NCBI RefSeq assembly: GCF_004923315.1
Contig: NZ_CP039651.1
Coordinates: forward strand, 62,001-126,000
Length of the DNA: 64,000 nt
Direction of reading: 5' to 3'
Source of the DNA: Azospirillum sp. TSA2s
GTDB lineage: Bacteria > Pseudomonadota > Alphaproteobacteria > Azospirillales > Azospirillaceae
Shown one piece after another: positions 60,090 to 64,000 of this stretch. Below the pieces are notes generated by a model. It saw nothing but the letters and a program-made list of their open reading frames with translations. It had not been told where the DNA came from and made no database searches. How positions within the stretch are numbered: position 1 is the stretch's first letter; each line of letters opens with the position of its first letter. The translations under genes were made by a program, and so were the position numbers.

Positions 60090-60165
60090 AGAAACCCCGG
60101 CGGGGACGCTCTGCTCCCCGCCAGGGGATAGGTGCGTCTTTGCCGAGTGTCGTAGGAGAACAATC
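60090..60165 (+). promoter_or_regulatory. structured leader 18 (primase)
   Basis: ACCCC and GCGGGGACGC followed by AGGGGAT and GCGTCTTT in crossing order. GCGGGGA can instead pair locally with TCCCCGC. Confidence 0.55.
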
Positions 60166-61524
60166 GTGAACACGCTGAAAGCTGATGACGTCCGGAACGC
60201 TGCGCAAAAGCATGGCTGGATGGATATTCACGAGCGACTGATCGGCAATAGGCTTGACGGCCGGATCTTTCAGAAGGCGCCGGGAAGAGGGCGGTCCGTC
60301 TGCCCGATCCACGGCACCAGCAAGAGCAATGGCAGGGGTGACGGTTTCCGGTTCTTCAAGGACGCTGAAACCTCGGGCGGTGGCGTATGCAACACCTGCG
60401 GCAAGTTTGCGGACGGCTTCCGGTTGCTGATGGCGATCGAAGGCTGGACATTCCCGCAGACGCTGGAGGAGGTCGCGAAGGTCGTCGGTCTTGACGTGGG
60501 CAGCGGTCGTGTCCGGAAGGACGCTCCGCCGCCTCGTGTCCGGCCGAAGGTCGAGGCCAAGCCCCCGAACGACACCTTCATCCGCAACCTGTTGCGGCGG
60601 GCGTGGGCGGAGGCTGTTCCGGTGACCGATCCATTGGCGGCGCCACTGATGCGCTACCTAATGCGGCGCAAGCTTTCCATCGAACCCATCGCAGGTCTGA
60701 AGAACTTCCGCTTCCATCCGTCGCTCGATTACGTCGACGATGACGGTGTCGTGGTCGGTCAGTTCCCAGCTTTGCTGATGGGCGTGTCGGACGCCCTTGG
60801 GCGGCCCGCCACCATTCACCGAACCTATCTCACCGAGAACGGCGAGAAGGCTCCGGTGGAGGAACCGAAGAAGGTCTTTCCGCTGCCGAACGACCGCTCT
60901 CTGGTCATGCCCGTCGAGCATCCGCGTTTTGACGGCATGATGGTGGACGGTGGTGGCTTCATCCGCATGGGTGAACCGCAAGCCGGCGTACTCGGTGTTG
61001 CCGAGGGCTTTGAAACGGCCCTTGCAGTGCATCTGGCGACCGGCATGACAGTGTGGCCGTGCGTCTGTGCCGACCTCATGGAGCGGTTCATTCCGCCTGA
61101 AGGTGTGGAGCAGATTGTGGTCTGGGGTGACCTGGATCGCAGCGGCCGTGGCCGTGAGGCCGCGCAACGGCTCAAGGCGAGCGCGTGGGACATGGGTCGA
61201 AAGGCTCTGGTTTTCATGCCGTCATTATCGATCCCCGACAATGCGAAGGGAATCGATTGGCACGATGTCTGGGTCATGCACGGTCAGGCTGGCTTCCCTC
61301 GGTTCCGCACGGAGCAGCGGGCGGTCATGCCAATGGCTGTCGGCGACGCGGGGCCGCGGTACACGGATCGGGTTGAGCGAAATCTCCAACCGATCCATGT
61401 CCAGGGTCCGTGTTCGACACCCCAGAGCGAGGGCATTCGTGGCCTCATCGCGGAACCGTCGATGCGATCGGCGGCGCCACGGACCGGGCTCTTGGGTCGG
61501 CTGCGCAACTTCGTCAAATTTTGA
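60166..61524 (+). CDS. Toprim primase with N-terminal zinc site
   Basis: A 452-residue protein. A zinc-ribbon-like N-terminus (CPIHG near residue 46 and CNTCGKF near 76) is followed by a helical region. A Toprim domain near residues 275-375 has VLGVAEGFETALAVHLATG (catalytic Glu) and IVVWGDLDRSGRGREAA (Asp-x-Asp). This is the phage P4/plasmid primase type. It would prime complementary-strand synthesis after entry. GTG start at 60166. Confidence 0.85.
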   Translation: MNTLKADDVRNAAQKHGWMDIHERLIGNRLDGRIFQKAPGRGRSVCPIHGTSKSNGRGDGFRFFKDAETSGGGVCNTCGKFADGFRLLMAIEGWTFPQTLEEVAKVVGLDVGSGRVRKDAPPPRVRPKVEAKPPNDTFIRNLLRRAWAEAVPVTDPLAAPLMRYLMRRKLSIEPIAGLKNFRFHPSLDYVDDDGVVVGQFPALLMGVSDALGRPATIHRTYLTENGEKAPVEEPKKVFPLPNDRSLVMPVEHPRFDGMMVDGGGFIRMGEPQAGVLGVAEGFETALAVHLATGMTVWPCVCADLMERFIPPEGVEQIVVWGDLDRSGRGREAAQRLKASAWDMGRKALVFMPSLSIPDNAKGIDWHDVWVMHGQAGFPRFRTEQRAVMPMAVGDAGPRYTDRVERNLQPIHVQGPCSTPQSEGIRGLIAEPSMRSAAPRTGLLGRLRNFVKF

Positions 61525-61851
61525 CGCGGCGGCAGCATGATCCTAGACGTCAGCTTGGTCCGCATCAGGCCGGGGGCGGGGGGATGCACATCCCTTCGCC
61601 CAGCTGGCTGGTTCCGAAGGTCAATCGGAGGATCACCTGGCCCTGGTGCGCCAGTGGTTCGAAGGTGCGTCTTCCCCGCACTGGTAGCGCAGAGTGTTGG
61701 TGGCGCGGTTTACCGCGTCCCCACCACCGGCGTTCTCCGGCTCACTCTTCGGCCGGGATTCTAAAACCCAAAAGCCCGTCTGTCGTCCATCGCGGACGTC
61801 GGACGGGCTTTTTTTGTTTTCGCCTTATGACCTCGCACCCAACTCCAGCCT
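61525..61851. other. intergenic region after the primase
   Basis: 330 bases, no gene seen. Several GC-rich stems of the leader type lie in 61570-61740 but without a following ORF. A terminator is at 61771-61815. Confidence 0.4.
61771..61815. terminator. rho-independent terminator
   Basis: AAAGCCCGTC ... GACGGGCTTTTTTT with inner GTCC/GGAC pairs. Ends the primase block and, on the other strand, the M48 gene. Confidence 0.85.
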
Positions 61852-62883
61852 TTAGAGAAACCGGCCGCTGATGAGAGCGTCCACGCGATCTTGGACAGGG
61901 GGATGCGTGGCGAACAATTTACCGGCCAGACCCGTGAACAGGATCGTGTCCTTGATCCCGAAACTAGCCAAGGCGGGGGAGTGTAGAGGGTTGGTCACGA
62001 CCCGCTTGCCATACCCGTCTTCGGCGATCTTTGCGAGGGCCGCCGCCATACTCCGGGGTGAGGTGAGGGCCGCGCCAGCAGCGTCCGCGTGAAACTCGCG
62101 CCAGCGGTCGAGCTGGGCAATCAGCGCGCGGCACGCAAGCAGGACGAGCCACGCCAACTGCGGAAGGAAGAGGGCGACCGCGCACGCCATGGCAAGGTCT
62201 CGTTGCCCATGCCAGATGCCGAACAGCAACCCGGCGCCCAATAGCAGCAGCAGGGCAGGCGAGGCGCGGACCAGGCTGTGGGCGAAGGCCAAAGGCGAGA
62301 TCAGGAACGTAGCGATGCTGTCCTGGACCGCCAAAGCGAGCGTCTTTACGAACGAATCCCCGTGGGCGACGTGCCCGACCTCGTGCCCTAGGACTGCCGC
62401 CAGCTCGTCAACTGACAGCCGGTTAACCGTGCCGACGTTGACCGCAATGAAATACTTGCCGCGCCGGCCAATCGCAAACGCGTTAATGGCGTTGCTGGGT
62501 ACGACGCCGACCATGGGCGCGGCCCGGAGGCCCGCTTGTTCGGCAATGCTCCTGACCAAGTGGTAAAGCGCCACTTCGGCCGGAGAAACGCTCTTGTTCC
62601 GCTCGACCATACGCAAGGTGATGACCTTGGCTCCCAGCGCATTCGCGGCGCGCTGGCGTGCGAAGAGGAGGCAGCGCAGAAAGCGCTGGCACCAGCCCGC
62701 GAAGGGCAGGCCAATGAGCACCAACGCGACCCATGCAAAGGGCGTAGCGGCGCCTTCTTCCACGATGATGCAGGCGCTGTTGATCGTCACCCAGCCGAAG
62801 GGACCTGCGGCGACGGTTGTGAGCGCAAGCAGGGCCAGAGCTGTTGTAGTCGATCGGGTCCGACCAGGGATCCGGGGGGGCAT
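61852..62883 (-). CDS. M48-family (HtpX-like) membrane metalloprotease
   Basis: A 343-residue integral membrane protease. HEVGH is at residues 167-171 (VLGHEVGHVAHGD) and the third ligand region is REFHADAAGA. Two N-terminal helices (residues about 14-34 and 50-65) and two after the active site (about 195-245) complete the HtpX layout. HtpX-like proteases occur in other large MOBH conjugative plasmids, where quality control of membrane transfer proteins is a plausible role. ATG 62883 is chosen; the frame opens at 62919. Confidence 0.85.
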   Translation of the reverse strand: MPPRIPGRTRSTTTALALLALTTVAAGPFGWVTINSACIIVEEGAATPFAWVALVLIGLPFAGWCQRFLRCLLFARQRAANALGAKVITLRMVERNKSVSPAEVALYHLVRSIAEQAGLRAAPMVGVVPSNAINAFAIGRRGKYFIAVNVGTVNRLSVDELAAVLGHEVGHVAHGDSFVKTLALAVQDSIATFLISPLAFAHSLVRASPALLLLLGAGLLFGIWHGQRDLAMACAVALFLPQLAWLVLLACRALIAQLDRWREFHADAAGAALTSPRSMAAALAKIAEDGYGKRVVTNPLHSPALASFGIKDTILFTGLAGKLFATHPPVQDRVDALISGRFL

Positions 62884-62961
62884 GATCACTCCGTGGGAAT
62901 CGTCGCAGAGCTGCGGCAACTACGCCGATCGTATTGCGTCGGCTGGTTCAACCGCGCCACT

Positions 62962-63022
62962 GAAAGACGTGGAAATTCGTCGCCTTTCCCCGGCGCGAAG
63001 CGGCTGCGCGTCCCGGTAGGAT
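62962..63022 (+). promoter_or_regulatory. transfer box upstream of the 63052 gene
   Basis: Inverted repeat 62962-62988, GGCGCGAAG at 62992-63000, TAGGAT at 63017. Confidence 0.75.
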
Positions 63023-63051
63023 GCCGGCAATACGCACTGGAGTTTACCCCG

Positions 63052-63318
63052 ATGGTCAACATGATCCTGCGAACCTTCTTGTTTGCCTTCTTCCTGCAGG
63101 TCGTGCGTTCACCGTTGGTTATGATGGTGATCGGTGTCGGTGTCGGCATGTACATCGAACACACGCGGCCGGGCACGACCGCCGTCGCACTTCACTGGGC
63201 CACCGGCGAGTTAGGCGGGGCTCTTGATGCCGTGAACCCGTTGGCCGGGTGGCTGGGCACCGCTCCGCAGCCCGTGCAAGCGTCGGGATGGGATACCGGG
63301 GCTTACAAGCTGCGTTGA
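63052..63318 (+). CDS. small membrane protein under a transfer box
   Basis: An 88-residue protein with a hydrophobic N-terminal half (ILRTFLFAFFLQVVRSPLVMMVIGVGVGMYIEH). ATG at 63052 or 63061. It is a single-gene unit between a transfer box and a terminator, so co-regulated with the transfer genes. Not recognised. Confidence 0.6.
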   Translation: MVNMILRTFLFAFFLQVVRSPLVMMVIGVGVGMYIEHTRPGTTAVALHWATGELGGALDAVNPLAGWLGTAPQPVQASGWDTGAYKLR

Positions 63319-63323
63319 AATGC

Positions 63324-63353
63324 GAACGGCCGGGGAGTACACCCCGGCCGTTC
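63324..63353. terminator. hairpin terminator between convergent genes
   Basis: GAACGGCCGGGG, loop AGTACA, CCCCGGCCGTTC: a 12-bp perfect stem. Confidence 0.75.
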
Positions 63354-63376
63354 GTCATGTCTCAACTCTGCCCGCC

Positions 63377-63907
63377 TCACGGGGGCAGCATAGCCTTGTC
63401 GTAGCGGGCTTGATCCTGTGGGGACGCCGGATAGAACCGCTTTCGGCAGAGGTCGATCACCTCTTCCACCGGCATCGGCTCGCAGACACAGGCAGGCGGG
63501 TCGTTGGTGGCCGCCATGTACGCCAGATAGGAGGCCAATTTTCCCACAACCTTGTTGTTGTGGAACTCGGCCGGCAAGGCGGCCTGAACGATCTGCCCCG
63601 CAATCGGCGCGAAGTAGGGATTATCGGCGAACGGTGAGTTGGTCACCTCTTCGTAGAAGAGGCACTCTTGCCCCCGGTAGCGGGACCGAACCTCTGACGT
63701 GAGTGGCGACATCGCCACGGCAAACTCGGTGGAACTGACGCTGCTGGCGAGGACGCGGAGGATGATGGTCAGATCACGTTTGGCGACGGCCACCGCCTGC
63801 GTCGCCGCCTCAGTGTTCTTCCATATGTTCTGCTGGGGCGCCGCAGTGGCGGAGCCCGCAGCCGCCATCAGCAACAAGCCGATGGCAAGCATGCGGGGGA
63901 AGGGCAT
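63377..63907 (-). CDS. periplasmic protein, unknown
   Basis: A 176-residue protein with a signal peptide (cleavage after ATA, residue about 22). Four cysteines in the mature part (QECLFYEE, PPACVCEP, DLCRKRF) suggest disulfides. It follows the DsbC-like gene by 5 bases, so the two are probably co-transcribed and functionally linked. Family not recognised. Confidence 0.65.
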   Translation of the reverse strand: MPFPRMLAIGLLLMAAAGSATAAPQQNIWKNTEAATQAVAVAKRDLTIILRVLASSVSSTEFAVAMSPLTSEVRSRYRGQECLFYEEVTNSPFADNPYFAPIAGQIVQAALPAEFHNNKVVGKLASYLAYMAATNDPPACVCEPMPVEEVIDLCRKRFYPASPQDQARYDKAMLPP

Positions 63908-63912
63908 CTGGC

Positions 63913-64000
63913 TCAGCTCTTCTTGCGGGCCTGGTCGATCATCACCTGCATCTGGGAGGTCGGAGCGTACCCCGGCATGGTCGCTCCGCCGTCCAAGTAG
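63913..64000 (-). CDS. DsbC-like protein, C-terminal fragment at window edge
   Basis: Only the last 29 codons are in the window: YLDGGATMPGYAPTSQMQVM and a basic end. The LDGG...PGY...MIDQA pattern is that of the C-terminus of DsbC/DsbG-type isomerases (DGxxxPGYxxxxxLxxLI). If right, this is a second isomerase besides 34010-34735. Confidence 0.45.
   Translation of the reverse strand, partial: YLDGGATMPGYAPTSQMQVMIDQARKKS

Noticed and set aside
61640..61720. Possible tRNA (GGTTCGAAGG resembles a T-loop)
   Set aside because: No acceptor stem, D-arm or anticodon arm can be folded around it, and the stretch looks like degraded leader stems.
7361..63000. The transfer boxes translate in one frame to a similar peptide (RKT....VF.RRE), as if they were leader peptides
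   Set aside because: Only two of eleven have a usable start codon nearby (ATG 7361, TTG 25122), variable positions are not concentrated at third codon positions, and one copy has TGA in that frame. Constant length and the inverted repeat explain the shared frame better.

Overview
The window is about 64 kb of GC-rich DNA from a large conjugative plasmid, or possibly an integrative conjugative element, of an alphaproteobacterium. An Azospirillum-like Rhodospirillales host is my inference from codon and GC style; no host-specific marker such as rRNA is present. It carries an iteron/Rep_3 replication module, a MOBH relaxase with its coupling protein, an F-type (MPF_F) type IV secretion gene set, and an ssb/bet/exonuclease/AAA/VWA/primase block. 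This layout is a distant relative of the SXT/R391-IncA/C plan. No rRNA, tRNA or CRISPR was found. TraH, TraG and the lumenal TraF of the F system are not seen and may lie outside.

Layout. 0-2.6 kb: minus-strand operon of unrecognised small genes, one with an HEVGH metallopeptidase motif. 3-5 kb: two small hypotheticals and a CoiA-like nuclease. 4.5-6.5 kb: two minus-strand genes, one with a helix-turn-helix. 6.7-8.15 kb: origin-like array of palindromic iterons. 8.2-9.6 kb: Rep_3 initiator. 9.7-10.3 kb: lipoprotein. 10.4-16.3 kb: traI (MOBH), traD, a hypothetical, and a DUF4400-like membrane protein. 16.4-21.3 kb: an IS21-family element whose istB is split by a serine-recombinase element. 21.5-26.2 kb: traL-E-K-B-V-A. 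26.4-33.8 kb: two near-identical secreted proteins with thrombospondin-type-1 modules, then a very large secreted Ig-like protein. 34-38.9 kb: dsbC, traC, trbI, S26 peptidase, PP2C-type phosphatase. 39-44.5 kb: small membrane protein, trbC/traW fusion, traU, traN. 44.9-46.6 kb: GATATC array with a ribbon-helix-helix gene, and a DUF1845/AcaB-like gene. 46.9-61.5 kb: ssb, bet, YqaJ exonuclease, CobS-like AAA, WGR-like protein, DUF3150 protein, VWA protein, two RNase H-fold proteins, many tiny genes, and a Toprim primase. 61.8-64 kb: M48 peptidase, small membrane protein, periplasmic protein, DsbC-like fragment.

Two repeated cis-elements organise this DNA. First, a transfer box is found 11 times. 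It is a 27-bp inverted repeat (GAAAGACGC, 9 bp, GCGTCTTTC), then 3 bp, then GGCGCGAAG, then a TA-rich hexamer at a fixed distance. Ten copies lie 70-130 bp before the first gene of a transfer-related unit. This looks like an operator plus promoter for one master activator. Second, nearly every gene of the recombination/primase block has its own 60-90 nt leader. Many can form an H-type pseudoknot whose last strand is also complementary to the Shine-Dalgarno, often GAGGTGCATCATG. I regard this as a family of translational switches for the genes expected to act first on incoming single-stranded DNA. It is the best candidate for an undescribed system here.
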